This document shows positions 1 to 10,356 of a stretch of 64,000 nt of DNA, piece by piece. The notes below the pieces were generated by a model. That model worked only from the letters and a program-made list of their open reading frames with translations, made no database searches and was not told the DNA's origin. The translations under genes were made by a program, and so were the position numbers. The stretch's first letter is position 1. Every line of letters begins with the position of its first letter. Source of the DNA: Platanthera guangdongensis (lineage: Eukaryota > Streptophyta > Magnoliopsida > Asparagales > Orchidaceae); NCBI GenBank assembly GCA_039583875.1, contig CM077150.1, positions 183,586,375 to 183,650,374 of the forward strand, written 5' to 3'.

Positions 1-2
1 AA

Positions 3-2635
3 GCCTTATGCAAAATCAAGTCAGAGGACAACACAACTATGTTGACAGGTATAAGGAAAGGTAACATCTACCTAGTAGACTTTCTTTCAACTGATATAGA
101 TATCTGCTTGTTTAATTCAGTCTGTAGACCAAATGTTTTATAGCATGAGAGACTAGGACACCTAAACCTTAGAACTATTGCTAGGCTATACAAGGACAAC
201 CTTGTTAGAGGACTATCTTCTGGCCCCTACAAGAAGGAAGGACTATGCAAGACTTGTCAATTAGGCAAGCAAACTAAAAACAGTTTTAAGTCACTTAATA
301 AGAGTGATTCACCTAGGATATTGTACCTGTTACACATGGATCTATTTGGACCCATCACAGTACAAAGCCTAGGAGGGAAATCCTACACTTTAGTAATTGT
401 AGATGACTTCTCTAGATTCACTTGGGTGTTCTTTCTAAGGAAGAAGTCTGATAACTTTAAGTGTCTGACAGAGTTTCTCAAATGTATACAGATTGAGTTC
501 AATACTCACATTGCCCTGATCAGAAGTGATCATGGGACAGAGTTTGATTCTCTTCTTATGCAAGAGTTCTGTCAGAGTGAAGGGATCAGGCATACTTTCT
601 CAGCTTCTAGAACTCCTCAACAAAATGGGGTAGCTGAAAGGAAAAATAGAACCCTTATTGAATCTGCCACTACATTGTTGTCAGATGCTCATCTACCTCT
701 ATCCTTTTGGGCAGAGGCAGTGAACACCTCCAACTATGTGCTGAATAGAAGTCTGATACATAAACTGAAGGGAAAGACTCCCTATGAATTACTCAAAGGG
801 AAGAAACCTAAAGTTTACTATTTTAGAATTTTTGGTTGCATTTGCTATATTCACAATAATGACAAGAAATACTTAGCAAAATTTCAAGCCAAAGCTGATG
901 AAGGAGTGTTTCTGGGATACTCTATGATCAGCAAGGCCTATAGGGTCTATAATAAATCATCTTTGAAAATTGAGGAATCTGTTCATATTTCATTTGATGA
1001 AACTAACATGTCTTTCAAGGAGAAGATTTCTTCTACCATAGAACCTTTGCAGGAACACTCTCTAGTTGAAGATATGAACAAGCTACAGGTTGCTCAAGAG
1101 GATGAAAGCAGTGAAGATGAAGGGAATGCTCAACACATTGAAGCTCAACTTGAAGAGCCAGTTGTTGTACCACAAGAGGAAACAACAACACAGGTTGGTG
1201 AACAATCAACACCCCCTGTTGATTTAGTAACATCAAGAGACCATCCAATTTCCCAAATAATTGGAGAACTCTCAGCTGGTGTGCAAACCAGAAATCAGGT
1301 CAACCAAAACCTGTTGCACACCTGCTTCCTTTCTCAAATTGAACCTCAGTCCATTCAAGATGCAGAGCAAGATCCACACTGGATCATTGCAATGCAAGAG
1401 GAGTTGCATCAATTTGAGAGGAACAAAGTATGGGAACTAGTGCCAAAGCCTAAGGATCATTCCATTATTGGAACAAAATGGGTATTCAGAAACAAACTGG
1501 ATGATCAAGGAGTAATAATAAGGAACAAGGCAAGGCTAGTTGCTCAGGGATATTCTCAAGAAGAAGGAATTGACTACGACCAGACTTTTGCACCTATTGC
1601 AAGATTAGAAGCCATCAGGATATTTTTAGCTTATGCAGCTCACAAAGGCTTCAAGGTCTATCAGATGGATGTCAAGAGTGCTTTCTTAAATGGAGACATC
1701 AAAGAGAAAGTTTATGTCAGACAACCTCCAGGTTTTATCTCTCCAACTTATCCTGATTATGTTTTTAGACTGAACAAAGCATTATATGGTCTCAAGCAAG
1801 CTCCTAGAGCATGGTATGAGACCCTAGCATGCTTTCTCTTGGAAAATGGTTTTATAAGGGGGAGAGTAGACCAAACTCTTTTTATTAGAACCCATAAGTC
1901 CCATACCCTACTAGTGAAAATTTATGTAGACGATATCATTTTTGGTTCTACTGACTCAAAATTGTGCAGAAGGTTTTCTAACCTGATGCATTCTAAATTT
2001 GAGATGAGTAGCATGGGTGAGCTATCCTTCTTCCTAGGATTGCAAGTCAAACAACATGCTGAAGGCATCTTTATTTCTCAAACCAAATATGCTAATGAAC
2101 TGGTTAAGAAATTTGGTATGTCTGAGGCATCCTGTATGAAAACACCCATGCCTACCAATGCTGTATTGGATGCTGATGAACATGGGAAACCTGTTGATCA
2201 GACAACATATAGAGCAATGATTGGCTCTTTACTGTATCTTACAGCTAGTAGACCAGATATAATGTTTGCTACATGTATATGTGCTAGGTTCCAAGTAAGC
2301 CCTAGAGAGTCACACCTAACATTAGTAAAAAGGATTCTCAGGTATGTTAAAAGTTGTCCAAATCTAGGTCTCTGATATCCAAAAGATTCAGCATTTGATT
2401 TAACTGGATTCTCTGATTTTGATTATGCTGGATGCAGAATTGACAGGAAAAGCACCAGTGGAACTTGTCAGTTCCTTGGTGACAGACTTGTCTCTTGCTT
2501 TTGTAAGAAACAAACATCTGTGTCAACTTCAACTGTTGAAGCTGAATATATGGCTGCAGGCAGTTGTTGTTCACAAATTTTGTGGATCCAAAACCAACTC
2601 CTAGACTATGGAAAGCTAAAAATTGACCAAGACTA
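3..2635 (+). pseudogene. pol: Element E pol: integrase, reverse transcriptase, RNase H (broken)
   Basis: One frame covers the zinc-binding pre-integrase region (HERLGH, then CKTCQLGK), the integrase core ([15 protein letters not shown], and the glutamate in GVAERKNRT), reverse transcriptase ([35 protein letters not shown]) and RNase H (SDFDYAGC, STVEAEYMAA). The family product copies element RNA into DNA and inserts it. Two in-frame stops are seen, TAG at 141-143 and TGA at 2373-2375, each where relatives have tryptophan. RNase H ends early after the LLDYGKLK segment, and the usual C-terminal CD...HIDIRYH...FTKPL region is missing, so a deletion lies near 2635. The catalytic residues of integrase and reverse transcriptase are intact, so decay looks fairly recent. 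Confidence 0.93.
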
Positions 2636-2687
2636 GGCAAAAATTCTGATTTTTCTTAGTGTCTAGAATTTTTCTGATCTCTGAACT

Positions 2688-2945
2688 GCGCTCGACGATT
2701 TCCCCTAAGATCGTCGAACGGAGATCGACGATTTCCAGAATCGTCGAACTGAGTTCAGCGCCTCTCAGATAGTATGAACTATCTCTTCCGGTCAACGATC
2801 GTCGAACGGCGCTCGGCGATTATGTTCACTGAACGATCGTCGAACGGAGCTCGACGCTTTCCAAGATCGTCGAACGGAGATCGACGATGTTGGAGTCTCT
2901 TCAGATTCCTTTAGAAGCCTCGATCGTCGAACTGAGTTCAAAGAT
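2688..2945. promoter_or_regulatory. Element E internal TCGTCGAAC motif cluster upstream of ORF3
   Basis: Six copies of TCGTCGAAC occur at about 2711, 2741, 2799, 2837, 2867 and 2923, several followed by GGAG(A/C)TCGACGAT, giving an imperfect palindrome. The same motif fills the LTR of this element (6555-6858). The cluster ends about 25 bases before a TATA-like box. Its position between pol and ORF3 suggests an internal promoter region; function is inference. Confidence 0.75.
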
Positions 2946-2968
2946 CTTTCCAATTCTGCGTCGAACCC

Positions 2969-2979
2969 TAATATAAAAC
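2969..2979 (+). promoter_or_regulatory. TATA-like box for ORF3 of element E
   Basis: The sequence TAATATAAAAC lies about 115 bases before the ORF3 ATG at 3092 and just downstream of the TCGTCGAAC cluster. Elements A and B have TATA boxes at the equivalent place, which raises confidence. No transcript start was mapped. Confidence 0.6.
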
Positions 2980-3091
2980 TCATTTTTCGCCGTCGTTCTC
3001 TCTTGCGCTTTCGATTTCTCTGCAAGGATTTTCTTTCCCTCCAAACAGTTCTACGCTTGGTCGTTTTGTTTGTTGAATTCTTGCAGGTACA

Positions 3092-6000
3092 ATGGCTGTG
3101 TCAGTTGTAGTTCTAGCCGCCATGAAGTTCGATGCTGGATTCGACATTGATCTGGAATCGTTCAACACTACTGATCAAATATTCCAAGACATTCTGAGTT
3201 TATTCAAGGATCAGAACTTATCTGCCCTCATGACCACGAGGATAAAGCTGGCCTCAGATGAAATCAAGGAATGGGTTTACACTGCTCATAATCTGGACAA
3301 CTCTACTATAGTTGGCTCCATTGCTGGAAACCAGGTACCCTTGACACCCACAGTTTTAACAGAGATTTTTGGCTTGAGAAATGGAGAAGAAACTGCTGAG
3401 TTATCTGGAGAGGAGTTTTCTGCCATGCTTGCCAGGATGGGTCATCCAGGGGGAAACCCTAGCAAGCTCTTCAAGAGGAATCTATCTATTGAATACAGAT
3501 TCATAGCAGATGTGGTAGGAAAAGTGCTGCTGGCAAAGCACTCAGCTCATGATACTATCTCCAGACATCAGCTCTGTCTCATGGGAGCTCTGGTAGATAA
3601 GAAAAGTTTGAACTGGGGAGAGGTCTTCTTTGACCTAATCAAGAAGAAAATCAACAAAAGCTTTGTTAATTTTGGAAGGATTCTTGGAGTCTTCCTGCAG
3701 ACAAGGTGCCCTGCCTTGCTGGTCTCCTCTAGAGTTCACATTAATGCCTCCAAGAGACTTACCTGTGCCCTCTTTGGCAAGTGGGACAGGCAAATAAGCA
3801 AGCCCAGCAGTCCCTCCTCTAGTGCTCCTTCAGGCACCAGGACTCTCAGAGTCACTCTCCCACAGGTCTCTGCTCCTGCAGAAGACCTGGCTGCTGCTGT
3901 TGCTGCCTCTTCTCCTCCTCCAATTCCAACCCTACCTCTTCCATCCACCATTCCAGCTTCATCCCCCATTACCATATCCAGCCCATCTCCAACCTCAACT
4001 CCATCTCCAGACCCAATTCTACATCCACCAGCAGACCACTTCCACCCATTGTTTTCATACCCCCCACCAGATATCACATCATCACCATCCATACCATCTT
4101 TCACCCTTCTGGATGACTCCTACATGGATGATTCCCCATCCTCTCCTCCAGACTTACCCTCCTCCTCAACTTCATTCCAAGATCTCCTCCTCCACATCAT
4201 TGACCAACCAACATTCACTCCATCCATATCAATCCCCTTGTCCTCCATATCCACCATCCCCACACCTCAGCCATCCATACCTCCACTCTCCAGCCCTCCT
4301 CTTCCAGCATCCTCAGCTATCCCTATTCCATCTACCTCTGCTCCTGTGGTTGAGCAAGTAGACCTCTCAGCCCTAGCTAACAGGTTGTATGAGCTCATTG
4401 CCCCCAGGCTCTCTCTATTATTAGAGACCTCCTTATCTCCTCTACAACAGTCAGTGGCAGCTCTCTCTGCCAGGATTTCCTCCCTCCTTCATCAGGCAGC
4501 ACCTCCAGCAGTGTGCCTTGATACAGATGTATCTGCATCTAGGCAGGGGGAGATGCCATATGAAGCAAGCTTTCATGCTGTTGCTGCTGCTGTCTCTGCT
4601 CCTGCTGTTGATGATACTGCTGCTGCTGCTGATGTTTCTGTTTCTGCTACCTCTACTCTTACTGTTGTGCCTCCTACTCCAGTTCTGGCACTAGACCTAA
4701 AGTCCTTGCTCTCAGCCTTTGATACTGCATTTTTCAGTTGTTTGCCTAAGAGTAATGCTGTCCAGCCCTCAGAAGACCTGTCCAAGGCACTAGTGCCTTT
4801 CTCTGGCTGTGACCCCAGCATTATATCTTCTTTTGTACTCTCAGTAATTGCTGCTACTGCTGCTATTGAAGAAAGGACTATTTTTGCTGCTGCTGAAAAT
4901 ATTCTTACTGCTGCTGAAATCCCAACTGCCTCTGATAAGCAGATATCCAAGGATTTTCTGATGACAGAGGCCACTGATTTTGAGCCTGCTGCAGATTTTG
5001 TTGATGTTACTGAAGTTGCTGCTGCCATCACTCCTGCTGTTGCTGTTGTTGGTTCTGCTTCTCCTCCTGTATCTGCTACTGAATCTGCTACTGTATTTGC
5101 TGCTGTCTCTACTGTTGTCCCTGCTGCTGCTATTTCAGCTTCTGTCTCTTCTGCCTCTACTCAGCTGAAGAAAGACTTGATGAAAAGAATAGATACTTTA
5201 TATGATGATCAGAGCTCTGAATCTGATGAATACAAAACAGACTCTGATGATTCATCTGCCACTATTGCTAGGAAGAGGAAGTAAAGGAGCAAGGCAATGA
5301 AAAGGGTTCCTCCTACAAAAGTCAAGGATAATAATGATATTCCTTATTATATTCTGCATAACTGCCCCATCACAGAATATTGGATGCAATATTCTAAAAA
5401 TCAGCTCAAGGCCATGAAGAAGAAGAGAAAGTGTGAAAAGGGCTCATCCCAGTTCCAGCACCCTCATCCTTCTCCACCACCTCCTCCTGATGCAGGTGCA
5501 GGTGGCAGCTCTGCAAGTCAAGCCCCAGCTAGAAGCCAGGCTCCCTATCAACCCCATGCCAGATCCTACCAAAGGGAAAGCCAGTCTAGGGGTTCTTATT
5601 CCAGGAGAGGAGGATACAGGGGTAATCAAAGAGATATTCAGGTTTATTCCAAAGGGTATTCCAGGCAGCACCCATACTCCAGGGGAGGACATAGTGCTGC
5701 TGATACTACTTCAGGTCCCTTCCCCTACAAGCTCAAAGAGACAGTGTCTGCCAGGCCTCCTCAAGACAATTCTTCCAACAGGTATGAGCCACCTGTACCA
5801 TTTGAGGACCCTGAAAAGAATCCATCTGCTTGGACTGCTAGGATGAAGGAGTTGGCTGCATTAGACCAGATCAAGAAGGCCAGAGAGCAAGGTTTAGATT
5901 CTTCAAATATTTCTACAATGTCAGAGCAAAGATAGAAAGAACTAGAGAAATATGCCTCAAGAAAATTCTTTGATGCAGACAGATATATGGAATTGCATCC

Positions 6001-6127
6001 TGCTGCTGTAGTTCCCAGGTCTTCAAAGCAAACCTATTTAGGTGCAGCAGATGACACCAGGTCCAACAAGGAAGCCCTAAACCCTAACAGAGAAATCAAG
6101 ATGGTTAAAGACAAAGAGAAGAAGTGA
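3092..6127 (+). pseudogene. Element E ORF3: plant-transposon-type accessory protein (broken)
   Basis: One frame of about 1,010 codons is cut by TAA at 5282-5284 and TAG at 5933-5935. Residues about 1-220 form a folded-looking domain (EIFGL, RFIADVVGKVLLAKHS, HDTIS, NWGEVFFDLI) that resembles the family named putative plant transposon protein; that match is from memory. Next come a long Pro/Ser/Thr-rich stretch (about 240-430), a helical segment (LYELIAPRLSLLLETSLS), an Ala/Val/Ser-rich region, an acidic SSESDEYKTDSDD patch, a basic KRK segment and a Gly/Arg/Tyr/Ser-rich tail. No signal peptide or membrane segment is seen, so it does not look envelope-like. The function is unknown. The ATG follows a TATA-like box. 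Confidence 0.82.
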
Positions 6128-6175
6128 CTTTGTAAGGTGACAATCTTTGGATTTTCTGACTGCTATCTGGATGAC

Positions 6176-6281
<106 letters not shown>

Positions 6282-6378
6282 GTGATGTTTCTGCAATGTC
6301 TAGCTGCTGTTTTTATGCTTTTCTGATTGTATGTTGTTATTTGAATTTTCCAAAGTCTGTAAATAGTTATCCTAACCC

Positions 6379-6392
6379 AAATAGGGGGAGAT
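6379..6392 (+). other. Polypurine tract of element E
   Basis: AAATAGGGGGAGAT abuts the LTR start TGTTGG. It is the primer site for plus-strand DNA synthesis in LTR elements, and the same tract occurs in elements A and D. Confidence 0.92.
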
Positions 6393-7898
6393 TGTTGGAA
6401 CACCCTATTACTATTTTGGGTCAGGATCACTATGTCTCTAGGAACCTTTGTTTGACCTCCTGTATAGCTTAATAGGTCAATTAGAATTGAGTCTAAGGGT
6501 TAGAAATCTAGGATTGGAAGCTGCCCTGAAGACCAAGTTTTTCTGTCTGGAGACCAAGTCTGATCATCGAGCTCAGCACGACGATTCGTCGAACTCCGGT
6601 CGACGATCGTCTAGCTCAACTTCGACAGATCGTCGAACTCCATTCGACGATCGCTGAGCTCAACTTCTTAATATCGTCGAACTCAGTTCGACGATCGGTG
6701 AGCTCAGTTCGACGGTTTTGACTCTGCACTGGATCTTTATCTCTGAGCTCAGTTCGACGATCTTTGAGCTCAGATCGACGATTATTTTGCTGCTTGAGTT
6801 TTCCAGTTCGCTGAGCTCAGCTCGACGATAGCAGAGCTCAGTTCGACGATTTTGGTTAACTTCCAGAATTCAAATTCAAATCAGACAGGAGTTATTATGC
6901 AATTAATTCAAATATTTGCTAGCCGTTTTCATTTATTTCTGGACCAAGTTACAAGGGATCTTTCAAGGAATAATTCTGTGGACTTTCCTCCAGAAGAGTT
7001 TATGCAATTAAGGCTGCAATCAATGCAGACCAACAGTTATCTTTGACAGAGAATGATATTCTATTCTGGAACAGAGAATAAAAGACAGAATGTTTTTGAA
7101 TCAATAGAGATTAACAAGAAGAGAATACACAACACAGATTACAGAGACTCATTCAAAATCTTCTGTCAAAAAGAATTCTGAAGAACACTCATCAAAGAGA
7201 TCAAGCTTTCAAAATCTCTTCATCTTTCAAAGTGTTCAAGGACAACATCATTTCAAGGCTCCAGACACTCAACATTTCAGCCATTGCTGAAACCATCTAC
7301 TGCTAGAGTTCTATCTTTGAAGGCCTATCACCCTCAGCAAAGCTTTTCTTCCTGAAGATTTCAAGGATTCAGGGGGAGCTTTGACATCAATCCACATAGT
7401 CTTCTCAGTTGTTTGAGAAAGAGAAGACTGCCATCACTCTCTCACCCCCAGTTTGTAAAGGGTTTCTCAAACTCCCTTCAAAAGTTTGAATCTAGTTTTT
7501 GAGCACCTTGTCAAAAGATCATTGGTGGCAAGACACCTGATCAAAAAATCTGCTTTGGTTTTTGAGCACCTTATCAAAAGCTCATTGGTGCCCAGGACAC
7601 CTGATCAACTCATCCTGCAGTGGATTCCTACCTAGGGTGGTAGAAGAGTGGATGTACCCAAGTTTGGGGAACCACTATATTTCCTTGTGTCATCTGGTTC
7701 TGCGTGTTTTCTTTTTGTTTCTGGCCTTGATTTGTCTGTGCTTAGTTTTTGCATAGCTTAGTTCTGTGATTAGATTTATATTTACTTCCCTGCTCACACT
7801 TATTACAACAATTGTTGTAAAAGTTTTTAAAAGTACTAAAACACCATATACTCTATTCACCCCCCCTCTATAGTATATCAGATCTAGTTGCACTTTCA
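6393..7898 (+). repeat. 3' LTR of element E
   Basis: It is about 1,506 bp, begins TGTTGGAACACC after the polypurine tract and ends CTGCACTTTCA-like (here GTTGCACTTTCA). It matches the D LTR at 22180-23696 along its length. A cluster of TCGA motifs fills its front part. No canonical TATA box was found in the expected place. Confidence 0.95.
6555..6858. promoter_or_regulatory. TTCGACGATC / TCGTCGAAC palindrome cluster in the E LTR
   Basis: The stretch repeats GAGCTCAGTTCGACGATC and its inverse many times. In places the two halves meet to form a palindrome (for example around 6674-6698). The region lies in the presumed U3 promoter part. It matches the cluster ahead of ORF3 in the same element. 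Confidence 0.85.
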
Positions 7899-8332
7899 TC
7901 CACTTCTCTCTAGAACCTTCCCCCTCATCTATAAAAGGAGCCCTTGCCTCAAGCTTTAAAAGGGTTGGATTTTGGAGACTAAGTGAGAGTGCTAGTGCAA
8001 GTTCTTTTTTTTCCTTGTTGCTAATCCGTTTTCATTATTGTAATCTTTTTATTAGTATAATCTTGTCTCTCTTTATTATTATTATTGTGTACTCCCTTTT
8101 TATTAATTAATGAAAATGAATTTTCTTCATCTTATTTTTGTTTCCTTTTCAACCATGCGTAGCAAATTTTCCTTTAGCATTCGATCATGAGGATCCATAA
8201 AATGAGATGAGATTTCCTTTTACTTCTTAGTTTTATTTTTGTCAAATTTATTCTCGATCCTTCTTTGATTTATCTCCTGTCGACTCCGTGTTTCCGGTAT
8301 ACGGTAGTAGGCAATTTGATCTCATTTCATAG
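7899..8332 (+). mobile_element. Element F (Athila-like gypsy) LTR, left segment
   Basis: This AT-rich stretch continues directly with 50130 onward once element A is removed, as the CATAG duplication shows. It has a TATA box CTATAAAAGG at 7929-7938 followed by pyrimidine-rich leader sequence, as in R-U5 of gypsy LTRs. Assignment to F rests on the downstream primer site and gag at 50648 and 50813. No coding sequence is seen. Confidence 0.7.
8328..8332. other. Target site duplication of element A, left copy
   Basis: CATAG here is repeated at 50125-50129, directly after the right LTR of A. This fixes both ends of the A insertion in F. Confidence 0.93.
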
Positions 8333-8649
8333 TGTTTGGTATTGTATCCACACTAACCCAGATTTGATGAAGTCATCCTTAAGCTAAGTGAATTAAGTTG
8401 TATTTGATGCTTGGTTTGAGTTATGTGTTTGCAGGATTCTAATGGGAAGTGTAGACCAATGTCAGTCTACAATGGGTCACCAAACACAGGACCATACAAT
8501 CTAATCCCTCATTGTGTGATCTAAGGTGTTGACTCATGTGTAGCCTCTCTACTAGGATGCACTTCATATTCAAGCTCTAGGACTAAGTGGAAAAGACTTG
8601 ATGCTGGTCTCAATAAAGAAGAAGAGAATTCTGTCATGAAAATTTCCTA

Positions 8650-9425
8650 AGTATTATACTCGAGTAGTTCTATATCTACTCGAGTAAATAGCTGAGTTTA
8701 TACTCAAGTAATATTACTCTTACTCGAGTAAGGATGACTGATCCCGAGTAGTCAACTTATGGCTGTCGAGTAGTTAAGACAACTATTTGAGTAGATTCCC
8801 TCTTGCTCGGGTTTACTGAATTTTCTTCTCGAAATATTTTTTAAGTGAAATACTCAAGTAGGCCATATAGATACTCGAGTCGTTTATCTCTTTAGTCTCG
8901 AGTACCTGAATTCTGGCTCTCATGTAGTTCTTACTTACTCGAGTAGTCTAAGTCATATGCTCGAGTAGTTCACTTACTACTCGAGTAATCCAAAGTTTTT
9001 ACTCGAGTAAACCGGAACCTTCATTCCTCAAAATTTCTCTCTGTCAATTACTCGAGTAGTCATTTACATATACTCGAGTAGTTCTTATCATCTCGAGTAG
9101 TTCAACTTCAATACTCGAGTAGTCCTTTATTCCAGTTCAGAAAATTTTCTAAGTCCCTGTCTTGAGTAGTATTCCTTATACTCGAGTAATCCACTCCACC
9201 TCTTGTGTAAATACTTAAGTACTCGAGTATGTCATTATTGATTCTCGAGTAGCTGATTTCTTTCTCTTCATGTTTACTCGAGTAGTCATCTATATGTACT
9301 CGAGTAATTATCTTCTTCTCTCTCGAGTAGTTTTCTTGTATACTCGAGTCGTTGTCATATGCCCACTCGAGTAGTTCTGTAATGTACTCGAGTAATCATT
9401 TCTTTACTCGAGTATATTACTTCAA
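8650..9425. promoter_or_regulatory. TACTCGAGTA palindrome array in the A LTR
   Basis: More than 20 copies of CTCGAG, mostly as the palindrome TACTCGAGTA, are spaced irregularly by about 15-40 bases. Variants such as ACTCAAGTA and ACTTGAGTA fit loss of methylated CG sites. The array ends about 110 bases before the LTR TATA box. The matching array in the other LTR is about 48500-49270. Confidence 0.92.
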
Positions 9426-9535
9426 TTTTTCTGAAAATTTTGTTAAGTACAGATTAACGGATTTCTTAATGAGCCTTGACGTGATTGGTGCACGTGTTCC
9501 TCATTGTGAATGATTTATGACGTTTCTTTGTCGAT

Positions 9536-9546
9536 CCTATATAAAG
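9536..9546 (+). promoter_or_regulatory. LTR TATA box of element A
   Basis: CCTATATAAAG follows the CTCGAG array. The copy in the right LTR is CTATATAAAG at 49391-49400. This is the likely start signal for the genomic transcript. Confidence 0.8.
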
Positions 9547-10275
9547 TCTTGTCAAACCGACAAACCCTAAGTAAGGAGATCATTCAGAAGTTTTGCAGCG
9601 GAATATTCTTAAGCTTTCTGATTTCCTCTCTCTCTCTCCAAGGAACAAAAACTGTCGCCGCCGCTGATTCCCGTCCGGCTAGGGTTTTGATTTTAGAGGA
9701 TTCAGATCAAGAAGGTTTTACAGATCGAGATTGCCGCACAACTCTTCATCTTCTATTCGATCGATCGTGTGAAGCCAAGAAGATCCAGATCTGATTTTGC
9801 CAAGATTTTCTTCACCTTTCTGATAAAGCTGCAAAGCCTAGAAGAAGATGATCATGGCCGACATTTGCAGATCTGAATAAGAATTATTGTTTGTATTTCT
9901 ATACACATTTTATTTCATTCTTGTTGGAGAAATTTCTCCGAGTGTAGGAGCCTTTGTCTCCGAGATTGTAGGAAGTCTTATCTTCTGAGTGTAGATCCGT
10001 TTTGTGGATCGAGATTGTAGGAACGTTGTTCCGAGGTGTAGTATTGATTTTCAATCCAAGATAGTGGAGTAGCCGAGTCTAGTATATTGCTAGATTGGTG
10101 AGGGAAAGTAGATGTACCCAAGGTTGGGGAACCACTATAAATCTTTCCTCGTCTGTGATTGATTGGTAGATAGTTCTGTGCTTTGATCTATAATTTTTTA
10201 TTCCTAAAAAAGACGCACATCTCACCTATTCACCCCCCTCTAGGTGATTTAGGTAGGCAACTATAAACTTTCAAT

Positions 10276-10287
10276 TGGAATCAGAGC
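10276..10287 (+). other. Primer binding site of element A
   Basis: TGGAATCAGAGC lies two bases after the LTR. It differs by one base from the usual plant copia site TGGTATCAGAGC, which pairs with initiator methionine tRNA. Confidence 0.88.
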
Positions 10288-10356
10288 CAGGTTGATCATT
10301 AAAAGGTAACACCTTGATCAGATCCTTATATAGTTGTCTTTTGAGATCTGCCAAAC

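Larger units (their letters stand above)
8333..10273 (+). repeat. 5' LTR of element A
   Basis: It begins TGTTTGGTATTGTATCC and ends AACTTTCA. Its partner is 48186-50124. It holds a dense ACTCGAGTA array followed by a TATA box. Confidence 0.95.

Noticed and set aside
3092..6127. ORF3 as an envelope-like protein, as proposed for SIRE1
   Set aside because: No signal peptide or membrane segment is visible, and the N-terminal blocks fit a plant transposon protein family better.
8650..9425. CRISPR-like look: short palindromic repeats separated by unique spacers
   Set aside because: Spacing is irregular, repeats are about 10 bp, the DNA is plant retrotransposon LTR and no cas genes exist. It is an LTR control array.
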